Shown in pieces: positions 8,420 through 16,778 of a DNA stretch of 64,000 nt (position 1 is its first letter; the number at the start of each line of letters is the position of its first letter). The notes beneath the pieces are model-generated. The model was not told the origin of the DNA. It made no database searches and saw only the letters and a program-made list of their open reading frames with translations. The DNA lies in the NCBI RefSeq assembly GCF_000763385.1, contig NZ_JQFA01000002.1, positions 434,001-498,000 on the forward strand, given 5' to 3'. Position numbers and translations under genes: made by a program. The DNA is from Leptolyngbya sp. KIOST-1. Lineage in GTDB: Bacteria; Cyanobacteriota; Cyanobacteriia; Phormidesmidales; Phormidesmidaceae.

Positions 8420-8557
8420 GGGTTTAGGCCATCTGCAGAAAACCGTTTCCGCCAAGGCCTCACTGTAGGATGGGCGAAGGGCTTTGCCTGTGTCCATCAG
8501 GGCGATCGGTCAATGTCCCGGCGCTCCCCGTTCCGTTTCCCCTCATTGGCTACCGCT

Positions 8558-9289
8558 ATGGCTGACGCGATGGACTACCCCCAGGGCAAAGACTTTACCG
8601 ATCTGGCGACCCTCCAGCTGGCCTACGATCGCCTGCTACACCGGGCCCAGCACCAGGCGGCCTTTTTGGGCACCGCCTCCCACGAGCTCCGCTCGCCCAT
8701 CAACCAGATCATCAGCCTGCACCAGCTAATTCTGGAGGACCTGTGCGAAAGCCCGACTGAAGAGCGCGAGTTTATCGCCCAGGCCAACGAGGCCATGCAG
8801 ACGGTGCTCAAAAACCTGGACCTGCTGATTACCCTCTCGAAGCTCGACATCGGGCTGCTGCAACCCCGGCTCCAGGCCACCCCGCTCGAGCCCCTGCTGG
8901 TTCGGGTGCAGCGACTGATCGAAATGCAGTGCATCAACCGCCACTGCCGCTTTAGCCTTGGCCCCGTTGAGCCCAGTCTGGTCGTGCAAACCGATACCAC
9001 CTGGCTAGAGCAGTTGCTGGTCATGCTGATCGAAGCCGCCCTGGCCCAGGGTTGCCCCCAAATTAGCCTTACCGTAGCCGACGATCCCAATCTCGAAGAG
9101 GTCGTCCTGCATCTGGGGAGCAATCCCGGCGAGGCTCCGGCTCCAGCGGTGGCGGCCCTCTCACCAGAGTTTCGCTACCAATTGGCAAGTCGCCTGGTTC
9201 CCCACCTGGGGGCTACCCTGGAGTCCCTGAACCCCAGCGCAGACCCAGCCGGCCACCTGCGCCTGCGCCTGCCCCGCCCTACCGCTTAG
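8558..9289 (+). CDS. HisKA protein with degenerate ATPase domain
   Basis: About 243 residues. HisKA lies near residues 35-105, with the phosphoacceptor H-box TASHELRSPINQI intact. The region after it has the outline of an HATPase_c domain (DTTWLEQLLVMLIEAAL in place of the N-box), but the Asn is replaced by Glu and no DxGxG or GxGL glycine boxes can be found. The protein should therefore dimerise and may be phosphorylated by a partner, yet it probably cannot bind ATP. There is no membrane segment or sensor domain. An upstream in-frame ATG at 8513 is the alternative start. No response regulator is adjacent. Confidence 0.75.
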   Translation: MADAMDYPQGKDFTDLATLQLAYDRLLHRAQHQAAFLGTASHELRSPINQIISLHQLILEDLCESPTEEREFIAQANEAMQTVLKNLDLLITLSKLDIGLLQPRLQATPLEPLLVRVQRLIEMQCINRHCRFSLGPVEPSLVVQTDTTWLEQLLVMLIEAALAQGCPQISLTVADDPNLEEVVLHLGSNPGEAPAPAVAALSPEFRYQLASRLVPHLGATLESLNPSADPAGHLRLRLPRPTA

Positions 9290-9568
9290 GCCCTCTACTT
9301 AGCCACCGCCCACTCTGTCGCAGTGTCCTCCGCTGACAAACTGAGGCAAGAAACCGGCTGAGCTTCGGCCCTGCAGAAACATTTTGTTCCGGGCGGTAAC
9401 AAGCCGAAAAAATAATCGTTCCATTTTTGAATCTTTCGATATAGTTTGGGCAACTCATTTCTGGAATTGACGGCTACTTCCCTGTAGCACTCGATATCTC
9501 AACATTCTGCAGATATTGAGTGATAGCCGGCCAGATTGGATCCCTGAAACTAAGTCACAGCAGTCTCT

Positions 9569-9739
9569 ATGGAATTTGCTTTTGTTCTTGTCCTGGTCTT
9601 TCTTGTGTGGACCAATGAGACTCTATTTCCCCAGAAACCCAAAAAGAAAACGGTTGAGGAAAAACTTGCTGAAGCTCTCAAAGACTACCTTGAAGCAGGC
9701 GTTAAAATCCGGAAGGATTGTATAGATAAAAAGCCGTAA
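9569..9739 (+). CDS. Small single-pass membrane peptide (56 aa)
   Basis: ATG GAA TTT GCT at 9569 runs to TAA at 9737-9739. The peptide has a sharp two-part design: a hydrophobic N-terminal helix ([14 protein letters not shown]), a short linker and then a highly charged amphipathic helix ([20 protein letters not shown] followed by [12 protein letters not shown]). A longer frame in another register overlaps it but reads as noise. The layout resembles small thylakoid or regulatory membrane peptides. It lies directly upstream of the second Hlip gene. I cannot name a family. Confidence 0.55.
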   Translation: MEFAFVLVLVFLVWTNETLFPQKPKKKTVEEKLAEALKDYLEAGVKIRKDCIDKKP

Positions 9740-9795
9740 ACGGAGATGATTGCAGTAAGATTTTCATAGATTGTTTACAGATTCCTCTCTTGTCC

Positions 9796-9993
9796 ATGAC
9801 CTCAGAACCTAACTCGTCAGCGCAACCAGACCCAAACGCCACGACCGTGGCAGCCGAACCCACCCCGGCCTTTGGCTGGACTCGCTATGCCGAACGCATC
9901 AACGGTCGGTTTGCCATGGTGGGCTTCGTGGCGCTGCTACTGCTGGAGTTGGTCACTGGCCAGACGTTTTTTAGCTGGCTGGGGCTGCGCTGA
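9796..9993 (+). CDS. High-light-inducible protein, second copy
   Basis: A 65-residue Hlip. A Pro/Ala-rich N-terminal tail is followed by the chlorophyll-binding helix [20 protein letters not shown] with the conserved Glu, Asn-Gly-Arg and Ala-Met-x-Gly-Phe residues, then [17 protein letters not shown] 9796 is preferred over a TTG two codons earlier. Upstream, GATTGTTTACAGATT is partly like an RpaB HLR1 half site, so light regulation is plausible but unproven. It may be cotranscribed with the 56-residue membrane peptide 56 bases upstream. Confidence 0.9.
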   Translation: MTSEPNSSAQPDPNATTVAAEPTPAFGWTRYAERINGRFAMVGFVALLLLELVTGQTFFSWLGLR

Positions 9994-10104
9994 GCAGTGC
10001 CGCTGGAGCGATCGGCTTCGCCCCCGCCGCCGCGCCATTTCAGCGGTTAGAAGTGCTAGGCTTGAGGGTGGTCTTTTGAACTGGTCTTTTGAAAGAGTAG
10101 GGCC

Positions 10105-10713
10105 GTGGTTAACCCCAATGCAGAAATCGGCCGGCTGCGGGAGCTAATGCCCGCCACGGCCCGCATGAAAACCAAGCTGATGCTTAACGATCGCCAGCCG
10201 AGCGTGATCAAGGCTGAGTTTCCGCGCCCCTGGCACCAGGCCCACACCGTCTCCATCAACCTCGACCTGTGGCATCAGCTGGCGGTCAGCGATCGCGATC
10301 TGCTGTTTTTGCGCACCGTCTGCTGGGTCACCCTGGCCAACCTGCTCAAACCCAACTGGTACCAGGCCCTGGCTGGGGCTGGGCTGGCTGGCGGTGCCTT
10401 TGAGCTGTTCCAGGGCGATGCGGTGGGGGTGGTCGCTGCCGTGGGGGTTACGGCCCTGGCCAGCTGGCAGATCTGGCGCGGCGTCACCGGCCCCCAGATC
10501 GAGGTAGCCGCCGACGACAAGGCGGTGCAGGTGGCCCAGCGGCGCGGCTACGACCAGGCCGAAGCCGCCGCCGCCCTGATTCGCGCTATTGAGGCGGTGC
10601 CGCCGCTGGAGGGACGGCGGGTGCTCACCGTCAACGAACTGATTCGCTGCCAGAACCTGCGGGTGCAGACCGGGCGCTCAGAGTTTCCAGTGCCCGAGAG
10701 CTACCTGCGCTAG
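10105..10713 (+). CDS. DUF3318 membrane protein
   Basis: A 202-residue cyanobacterial protein with a GTG start. It has a soluble N-terminal part (ELMPATARMKTKLMLNDRQP), a central pair of membrane helices (about residues 88-125, NWYQALAGAGLAGGAFELF and VVAAVGVTALASWQIW) and a C-terminal soluble part ending in CQNLRVQTGRSEFPVPESYL. This is the DUF3318 family, of unknown function and limited to cyanobacteria. It ends 5 bases before ureD, so the two form an operon. The conserved neighbourhood hints at a link to urease maturation, which is inference. Confidence 0.75.
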   Translation: MVNPNAEIGRLRELMPATARMKTKLMLNDRQPSVIKAEFPRPWHQAHTVSINLDLWHQLAVSDRDLLFLRTVCWVTLANLLKPNWYQALAGAGLAGGAFELFQGDAVGVVAAVGVTALASWQIWRGVTGPQIEVAADDKAVQVAQRRGYDQAEAAAALIRAIEAVPPLEGRRVLTVNELIRCQNLRVQTGRSEFPVPESYLR

Positions 10714-10718
10714 ACCCT

Positions 10719-11579
10719 ATGGTATCGCTACCGTCCCCATTGACATTGGACCGAGCGAGCTGGGTTGGGGAGGCGCGCCTGAGCTACGCCCTGGAGGCGG
10801 GCCGCTGCGTGCCGACCCAGACCTATACCCGCGCCCCCCTGCGGGTGCAGCGCCCCCTATACCCCGAAGGCAAAGAGCTGTGCCACAGCGTGCTGGTACA
10901 CACCGCTGGCGGTCTGGTGGGGGGGGACAGCCTGGAGGTGCAGCTAAGGGTGGCCCCCCAGGCCCAGGTGCTGGTGACGACGGCGGCGGCCAGCAAGGTC
11001 TACGGCAGCAGTGCCGAGGCCCCCACCGAGCAGCGGGTCGATATTGCCCTGGCCACCGGCAGCTGCCTGGAGTGGATGCCCCAGGAAACCATCGTGTTCA
11101 ACAGTGCCCACTACCGGCAGCAGCTGCGGGTTGAGCTGGAGCCGGGAGCGATCTGGAGCGGCTGGGAGATCACCCGCTTTGGCCGCAGCGCCCGGGAGGA
11201 AACCTTTGAGCAGGGCCAGTGGCGATCGCAGCTGGCGGTCTGGCAGCGAGAGCAGCTGCTGTGGTGCGATCGCCAGCAGCTGGTCGGCGGCAGCGCCCCC
11301 CTGCACAGCCCCAACGGTCTGGCGGGCCATCCGGTGGTGGGCAGTTTTGCCCTGCTCGGGTACAGCCCCACCCCAGCCCAAATAGACCATATCCGTCAGC
11401 TCTGGCCCCAGGAGCAAGCGGGCGCTGGGGGTGTTACCCGTCTGCAAGCGGGCCTGCTCTGTCGCTACCGAGGCCCCTCCAGCCAGGCGGCGCGGCGCTG
11501 GTTTGTGGCCGTCTGGCAGTACCTGCGCCCCCACTACCTGGGGCGGCCTGGGGCCGTTTCCCGGGTGTGGCCCCGCTAG
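10719..11579 (+). CDS. ureD: Urease accessory protein UreD
   Basis: A 286-residue UreD with family hallmarks: ELCHSVLVHTAGGLVGGDSL, VLVTTAAASKVYGS, LEWMPQETIVFNSAHYRQQL and WEITRFGRSAREETF. UreD is the scaffold that binds apo-urease and, with UreF and UreG, forms the tunnel that delivers nickel. In cyanobacteria ureD usually precedes ureABC. Here no urease structural gene follows; the next gene is an unrelated HTH protein. The urease operon may lie elsewhere or be absent. The first 15 residues vary among homologues, so the exact start is less sure. Confidence 0.92.
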   Translation: MVSLPSPLTLDRASWVGEARLSYALEAGRCVPTQTYTRAPLRVQRPLYPEGKELCHSVLVHTAGGLVGGDSLEVQLRVAPQAQVLVTTAAASKVYGSSAEAPTEQRVDIALATGSCLEWMPQETIVFNSAHYRQQLRVELEPGAIWSGWEITRFGRSAREETFEQGQWRSQLAVWQREQLLWCDRQQLVGGSAPLHSPNGLAGHPVVGSFALLGYSPTPAQIDHIRQLWPQEQAGAGGVTRLQAGLLCRYRGPSSQAARRWFVAVWQYLRPHYLGRPGAVSRVWPR

Positions 11580-11703
11580 GCAGCGCCAGGGAGCGCGCTA
11601 GCGCGGACAGCCGCCAACCCTGAGCGGAAACTTGAGCGGCTCCTTCCGGACGAAGGACTGACCTCAACGAAAGGGTAAGGCATAGAAACTCCTTGAAGAC
11701 GCT

Positions 11704-12345
11704 ATGAAGACGCCTCAATTTTCTAGCTCGAAGCTACCGCCCGCCTCCGAGTACGCGCTGATTGTGGGGGCGGGCGCGACGGCAGCCGCGTCCATAGCAG
11801 CCCAGCAGGTGGCGATGGCGACGCTGCCGGTCACGACTTTGGTCGCCCTGGGTCTGCTAAATCGCTATCGCCTCGACCAGCGCCTGCAGGCCAGCGAGCC
11901 AGAGGGACCGACCCTGGAAGCATCGACATCGAGAATCGCCCCGACCGCTCCCCAGCGGGTAACCGCCCAGCCGCAGCCCGACGCGATCGCCCCTCGACCC
12001 CAGCTAGCCGCCGCCGCTCCCTCGGCCCGCTTTTCTAACCAGCGCCCCTACCTCCACGACAGCCTGGCCCAAAAGCTCCAGGCCAAAGCCGACTTTGCCG
12101 CGGTACAGCAGGCCAGCCTGCGCCAGGTGGGAGCCTACCTGCAGCAGATTCGCCAGGAGAAAGCCCTCTCCCTGGACGATGTCTACCAGCAGACCTTCAT
12201 TCAGCCCTACACCCTGCGGGCGATCGAGTCGGGCAATTTGAAACAGCTGCCAGAGCCGTTTTACATTCGAGCCTTCATTCAAAAGTACGCCTCCGCCCTG
12301 GGGCTAGAGGGGGCGGCCCTGGCGGCGGATTTTCCGACGGTGTAG
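11704..12345 (+). CDS. RodZ-like HTH_25 protein
   Basis: The 213-residue protein carries a hydrophobic N-terminal stretch (YALIVGAGATAAASIAAQQV), a Pro/Ala-rich linker and a C-terminal HTH_25 fold (QVGAYLQQIRQEKALSLDDV, then YTLRAIESGNLKQLPEPFYI and RAFIQKYASALG). This HTH is the cytoplasmic, MreB-binding domain in RodZ. Here the order is reversed, with the membrane part first, as in a set of cyanobacterial proteins. It may act in cell shape or as a membrane-tethered adaptor; DNA binding is not established. It is convergent with arsS, 16 bases away. Confidence 0.75.
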   Translation: MKTPQFSSSKLPPASEYALIVGAGATAAASIAAQQVAMATLPVTTLVALGLLNRYRLDQRLQASEPEGPTLEASTSRIAPTAPQRVTAQPQPDAIAPRPQLAAAAPSARFSNQRPYLHDSLAQKLQAKADFAAVQQASLRQVGAYLQQIRQEKALSLDDVYQQTFIQPYTLRAIESGNLKQLPEPFYIRAFIQKYASALGLEGAALAADFPTV

Positions 12346-12361
12346 GCACCAGACTCGGCGC

Positions 12362-13366
12362 TCAGGTCAAAGCCCCCCCACAGCTCGACCCGGCCCCGGC
12401 AGTACAGCCGTAGCAAAAAGGGCGGGTCTGCACTGTCTCGACCAAGTCCAGAGAGTTGGCCGCCAGCAGGTCCGCCACGGTGAGCGGCTGGCCATTGGAC
12501 GTGGGGCAGGGCAGCGCCTCCATCTGGTTGAAGTCGCAGTCGTAGAGCACGCCTTCGTAGTCCACCGAGAGCTGGTTGCGGCACATCAGGTTGGGGACGG
12601 TGGCGGGGTTGTGGTGGTCGGCCAAAAAGCGCAGGTAGGGCCAGTAGAGGTCCTTGCGGTGCAGGTACTGCTTCACCCGGCCAATGGGCAAATTTGTGAT
12701 CGTATAGAGGTGGTTAAAGGCAATGCCAAACTGCGATCGCAGGTAGTCCTCGTAGTCCGCCTGGAGCCCGGCCTGGTTAGGGGTGAGCGAAAACTGGTCG
12801 CTGCGGGGCACCGGCGGATTGTAGACCAGGTCCAGCCCCAGGGCCGGGTCGTGGCCATAGCCCAGCTGGTTGAGCCGCTGCAGCGCTCGAATCGAGTCGG
12901 TGTAGACCCCTGCCCCCCGCTGCTTGTCGACATTGTCCTCCAGGTAGCAGGGGAGCGAGGCCACCACCTGCACCCGATGGCGGGCCAGGTACTCGGGCAA
13001 ATCCTCATAGCCCGGCACAAAGAAAATTGTTAGGTTAGATCGCACCATCACCGTTTTACCCAGCCCCCGCGCCGCTTCCACCAGAGGACGAAAGCCATAG
13101 TTCATCTCCGGCGCGCCGCCGGTCAAGTCAACGGTGGTAATTTGCTCAAACCGGTGCAGGAGGTCAATCAGCTGCTCGGCCACCGCCGGGGAAAGTTCTT
13201 CTGTGCGGTGGGGGCCAGCCTCCACGTGGCAGTGGGTGCAGGCCAGGTTGCAGCGGCGGCCCAGGTTGATCTGCAGCACGCTGATTGGCTGTTTGGTCAG
13301 GGGCTGGCCGAGCCGTTGGGCAAAGGGGGTAACGGGGGCGACGGGCGAGGGATGGGACTGAACCAT
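12362..13366 (-). CDS. arsS: Arsenosugar-type radical SAM protein ArsS
   Basis: The 334-residue enzyme has the radical SAM cluster motif CNLACTHCHVEAG (three Cys ligating the 4Fe-4S), the SAM-binding TVDLTGGAPEMN stretch and a C-terminal Cys-rich part (CRNQLSVDYEGVLYDCDFNQ and PFCYGCTAGAGSSCGG) for auxiliary clusters. This is the ArsS/DUF3641 family, which joins an adenosyl group to dimethylarsenite on the way to arsenosugars. No arsM methyltransferase or ars regulator is adjacent. The ATG at 13366 (MVQSHPSP) is chosen because the 52 codons upstream of it are low-quality and unlike the family. Confidence 0.85.
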   Translation of the reverse strand: MVQSHPSPVAPVTPFAQRLGQPLTKQPISVLQINLGRRCNLACTHCHVEAGPHRTEELSPAVAEQLIDLLHRFEQITTVDLTGGAPEMNYGFRPLVEAARGLGKTVMVRSNLTIFFVPGYEDLPEYLARHRVQVVASLPCYLEDNVDKQRGAGVYTDSIRALQRLNQLGYGHDPALGLDLVYNPPVPRSDQFSLTPNQAGLQADYEDYLRSQFGIAFNHLYTITNLPIGRVKQYLHRKDLYWPYLRFLADHHNPATVPNLMCRNQLSVDYEGVLYDCDFNQMEALPCPTSNGQPLTVADLLAANSLDLVETVQTRPFCYGCTAGAGSSCGGALT

Positions 13367-13550
13367 GAATTCTGGAGGAGTAAACAGCACGGCTAAGCCG
13401 ATTGACCGCTCGGTTTGGGGAGAAACGCGATCGCCCCTGGTTCCACCTGGCGGCCCTCGGGGGCAGCTTTCTGTATTAGAACCTATAGATCTGAAACCTG
13501 CCTGAGAATAACGCGGCTCCACTGCGGCCGATTCAGCCGAACCAGAACGG

Positions 13551-16500
13551 ATGGGTAAACTTGAAAGTGATGTTTTTCCTAAGGTTATGGAGTTCTTGCC
13601 CGCTGGACTACCTGAGGATATTTCCCCCGCCGAATGGGGGAAAACTCCGGCCAGCGTTCAGCGGTGGGTAGAGGGTCTGCTCGGCCAAGACCCCCAGGCC
13701 AGCCAGAACATTCTGGCTCTCCAGGCCCAGATCGATCGCGAAAAGGCCCTCAACCGGGTGGTGCAGGCCATTCGCAACTCGCTAGATCTCGACACCATCT
13801 TTGCCACCGCCACCGCCGAGGCCGCCCGCCTGATGGCTCCCTTCGACTGCTATGTGTCTCAGTACCTGGCCAAAGCCGGGCGGTGGCGCACCGTAGCCGA
13901 GTTTCGCCACGATCCCAGTCTGCCCTCCACCCTTGGCTACGAAATTCCCGATGCGGGCAACCCCTTTTCGGCCCAGCTGCAGCGGTTTGAAACGGTGCAG
14001 CTGGACGATACCCAACAGCTGGAGGACACCATCAACCGCACCGTGGCCGAGACGATACCTGGGGCCTGGCTGCTGACGCCGATGGTGGTGGACGGCCAGC
14101 TGTGGGGCAGCTTTTCCATCGTGGCGAACCAACGCCCCTTTTGCTGGGCCAGCGATCAAATCGAACTGGCCCAGGCCGTCGCCCACCAGCTAGAGGTGGC
14201 GATTCAGCAGGCCCACCTCTACCGCCAGGTGCAGCTGGAGCTAGAGGAACGCCGCCGCATTGAAGCGGCCCTGGAGGAGAGCCAGGCTCGTCTACAGGCG
14301 GTAGCGGCCAATTTGCCGGGGGCCATTTTTCGCTATCGCCTCTGTCGGGATGGGACCGATGGAGTCCTGTACATGAGTCCCGGCTGCTTCCGCCTGTGGG
14401 AAGTTGAGGCCGAGGCAGTAGTCAAAAATGCGGGGCTACTGTGGCAGATGGTGCACCCCGAGGATTTACCGGGCATGCAGACATCGGTGCAAACCTCTGC
14501 CCAAAACCTGACTCCCTGGAACTGGGCCTGGCGAATCAGGACGCCCTCGGGGCTGGAAAAGTGGTTGGAAGCCTATGGCCAGCCTATCCGCGAAGCCAGT
14601 GGTGACATTATTTGGGATACGCTCATTCTCGATGTGACCGAGCGCAAACAGGCTCAGCTGGCGCTTGAGGCCAGCGAGAGCCGATTTCAGAGTCTGGCGG
14701 ACAATTTGCCCGGGGTGCTCTTCGGCTACCAACTGTGCCCCGACGGCAGCGATCAGTTCACCTACCTTAGCTCCGGCTGTCGTGAGGTATACGGGGTTGA
14801 ACCCAGCGCTGCCCTGGCCGACTCCGGTCTGGTTTGGGCCATGGTTCATCCCGAGGATATTGAGCCCCTCCGGCAGGCCCTGGAATTCTCCCGCCGCCAC
14901 CTGGCTACCTTGCGGTCGGAGCATCGGGTGGTGCTGGCCTCAGGTCAGCTCAAATGGCTCCAGGGCATTGCTCGACCCACCGCCCAGACCAATGGGGCCG
15001 TGGTTTGGGATGGGTTGATTATTGATATCAGCCACCAAAAACAGGCCGAGGCGGCCCTGCGGGAGAGCGAGGCCCGCTACCGCCTGCTGGCCGAAAACAC
15101 CAATGACCTGGTCTGCCTGCTGAGCGTGACCGGGGAGTACCTCTACGTCAGCCCCTCCTGCATGCCGCTGCTGGGCTACCGCTATGACGCGATGAAGGGC
15201 CAGACCATGGAGCGGTTTGTGCACCCCGACGATCGCGATCGCCTCCGGGCCGAAGTGCAGATGGCCACAGCCAGGGAAAAGGCCAGCCCCGTCACCTATC
15301 GGGTGCGCCACTGCGGTGGCAATTACCTGTGGTTTGAAACCCTGATTCGACCCATTATTGACGACACTGGCCAGGTAGTACAGATCCAGACCACCTCCCG
15401 CGATGTCACCGAGCGGGTGCGGGTGCAGCTGCAACTGCAGCACGACGCGCTGCACGACAGCCTGACCGGGCTACCCAACCGTCACCAGCTGATCGATCGC
15501 CTCAGCCAGGCCCTGGAGCAGAGCCACCGCGATCCGAACTATCAGTTTGGCCTGCTGTTTCTCGATCTCGATCGCTTCAAGGTGATCAACGACAGCCTGG
15601 GGCACCTGGCCGGGGATCAAATGCTGGTGGCGATCGCGGCCAAGCTCGAATCTACCCTACGGGAGGTCGATCTGGCCGCCCGGCTGGGGGGCGATGAGTT
15701 TGTGGTGCTGGTGGATGCCCTCGAGGGAGTCGAGGTGGCTGTAGCGGCGGCGGAGCGAATTTTCGCGGCCCTGGCGGCTCCCTTTACCGTCGCTGGACGG
15801 GAGGTTTATACCACCGCTAGCATTGGCATTGTGGTGGGGCACCGGGGCTACGACCAGGCCGAGCACCTGCTGCGCGATGCCGACATCGCCATGTACCGAG
15901 CCAAGGGCAAGGGCAAAGCCCGTTACGAGATTTTTAATGCCCAGATGCACATCCAGGCCGTAGCTCGCTTGCAGCTGGAAAACGACCTCCGCCGCGCGAT
16001 CGCAAGCAGCCAGAGCCAGCCGGGCCAGAGCGACCCAGGACTGATGCTGCACTACCAACCCATCGTAGACCTGGCGACCAGCGCTATCGTTGGGTTTGAG
16101 GCCCTGACCCGCTGGCAGCATCCCATCCACGGCCTGGTGCCGCCGGGAAAATTTATCCCCCTGGCCGAAGAACTCGGCCTGATCAGCCGCCTCGACTACT
16201 GGGCTCTGACCACCGCCTGCCAGCAGTTGGCCACCTGGCAGCAGCAGTTTCCCACCCTGGGGCCACTGAGCATTAGCGTCAACCTGTCCGCCCAGGACCT
16301 GCGACGGGCCGATTTGCTGACCGAAATTGACCAGGCCCTGACCACCGCCGGTCTGCCCGGCCCCTGCCTCAGCCTCGAAATTACCGAGAGCATGCTGATC
16401 GACGATGTCGCCGCCACCATTGGCCTCCTCAGCCAGATCAAAGCCCGGGGCGTGCAGATTAGTGTCGATGACTTTGGCACCGGCTACTCCTCCCTGAGCT

Positions 16501-16778
16501 ACCTGCACCAGCTGCCCCTCGACTACCTCAAAGTGGACCAGTCCTTCGTCGCCCAGTTGCAGATGGGGCCAACCAACGGATCGATTGTGGCCTCCATCAT
16601 CGCCCTGGGCACCCAGCTGGGTCTGGAAACCATTGCCGAAGGGATTGAAACCCCCCACCAACTCGACCACCTGCGCCACCTGGGCTACCGCCTGGGCCAG
16701 GGCCATCTGTTTGCCCCGGCCCTCACCGTCCCCCAGGTTACCGCCAGCCTCACCCGACAGGCCGCAGAGACTCCCTAG
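13551..16778 (+). CDS. GAF-PAS3-GGDEF-EAL c-di-GMP protein
   Basis: A 1,075-residue soluble signalling protein. Domain order by sequence: GAF (about 70-215), three PAS domains (about 250-370, 375-495, 500-625, each ending in a TER/HKQ-type linker), GGDEF (about 635-795) and EAL (about 815-1065). The GGDEF loop reads RLGGDEFVVL and the EAL motif reads GFEALTRWQHP, with the later DDFGTGYSSL and ETIAEGIET motifs, so both the cyclase and the phosphodiesterase site look intact. Such dual proteins usually have one dominant activity set by the PAS/GAF input. Its stop overlaps the convergent GGDEF gene at a shared CTAG. Confidence 0.95.
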   Translation: MGKLESDVFPKVMEFLPAGLPEDISPAEWGKTPASVQRWVEGLLGQDPQASQNILALQAQIDREKALNRVVQAIRNSLDLDTIFATATAEAARLMAPFDCYVSQYLAKAGRWRTVAEFRHDPSLPSTLGYEIPDAGNPFSAQLQRFETVQLDDTQQLEDTINRTVAETIPGAWLLTPMVVDGQLWGSFSIVANQRPFCWASDQIELAQAVAHQLEVAIQQAHLYRQVQLELEERRRIEAALEESQARLQAVAANLPGAIFRYRLCRDGTDGVLYMSPGCFRLWEVEAEAVVKNAGLLWQMVHPEDLPGMQTSVQTSAQNLTPWNWAWRIRTPSGLEKWLEAYGQPIREASGDIIWDTLILDVTERKQAQLALEASESRFQSLADNLPGVLFGYQLCPDGSDQFTYLSSGCREVYGVEPSAALADSGLVWAMVHPEDIEPLRQALEFSRRHLATLRSEHRVVLASGQLKWLQGIARPTAQTNGAVVWDGLIIDISHQKQAEAALRESEARYRLLAENTNDLVCLLSVTGEYLYVSPSCMPLLGYRYDAMKGQTMERFVHPDDRDRLRAEVQMATAREKASPVTYRVRHCGGNYLWFETLIRPIIDDTGQVVQIQTTSRDVTERVRVQLQLQHDALHDSLTGLPNRHQLIDRLSQALEQSHRDPNYQFGLLFLDLDRFKVINDSLGHLAGDQMLVAIAAKLESTLREVDLAARLGGDEFVVLVDALEGVEVAVAAAERIFAALAAPFTVAGREVYTTASIGIVVGHRGYDQAEHLLRDADIAMYRAKGKGKARYEIFNAQMHIQAVARLQLENDLRRAIASSQSQPGQSDPGLMLHYQPIVDLATSAIVGFEALTRWQHPIHGLVPPGKFIPLAEELGLISRLDYWALTTACQQLATWQQQFPTLGPLSISVNLSAQDLRRADLLTEIDQALTTAGLPGPCLSLEITESMLIDDVAATIGLLSQIKARGVQISVDDFGTGYSSLSYLHQLPLDYLKVDQSFVAQLQMGPTNGSIVASIIALGTQLGLETIAEGIETPHQLDHLRHLGYRLGQGHLFAPALTVPQVTASLTRQAAETP

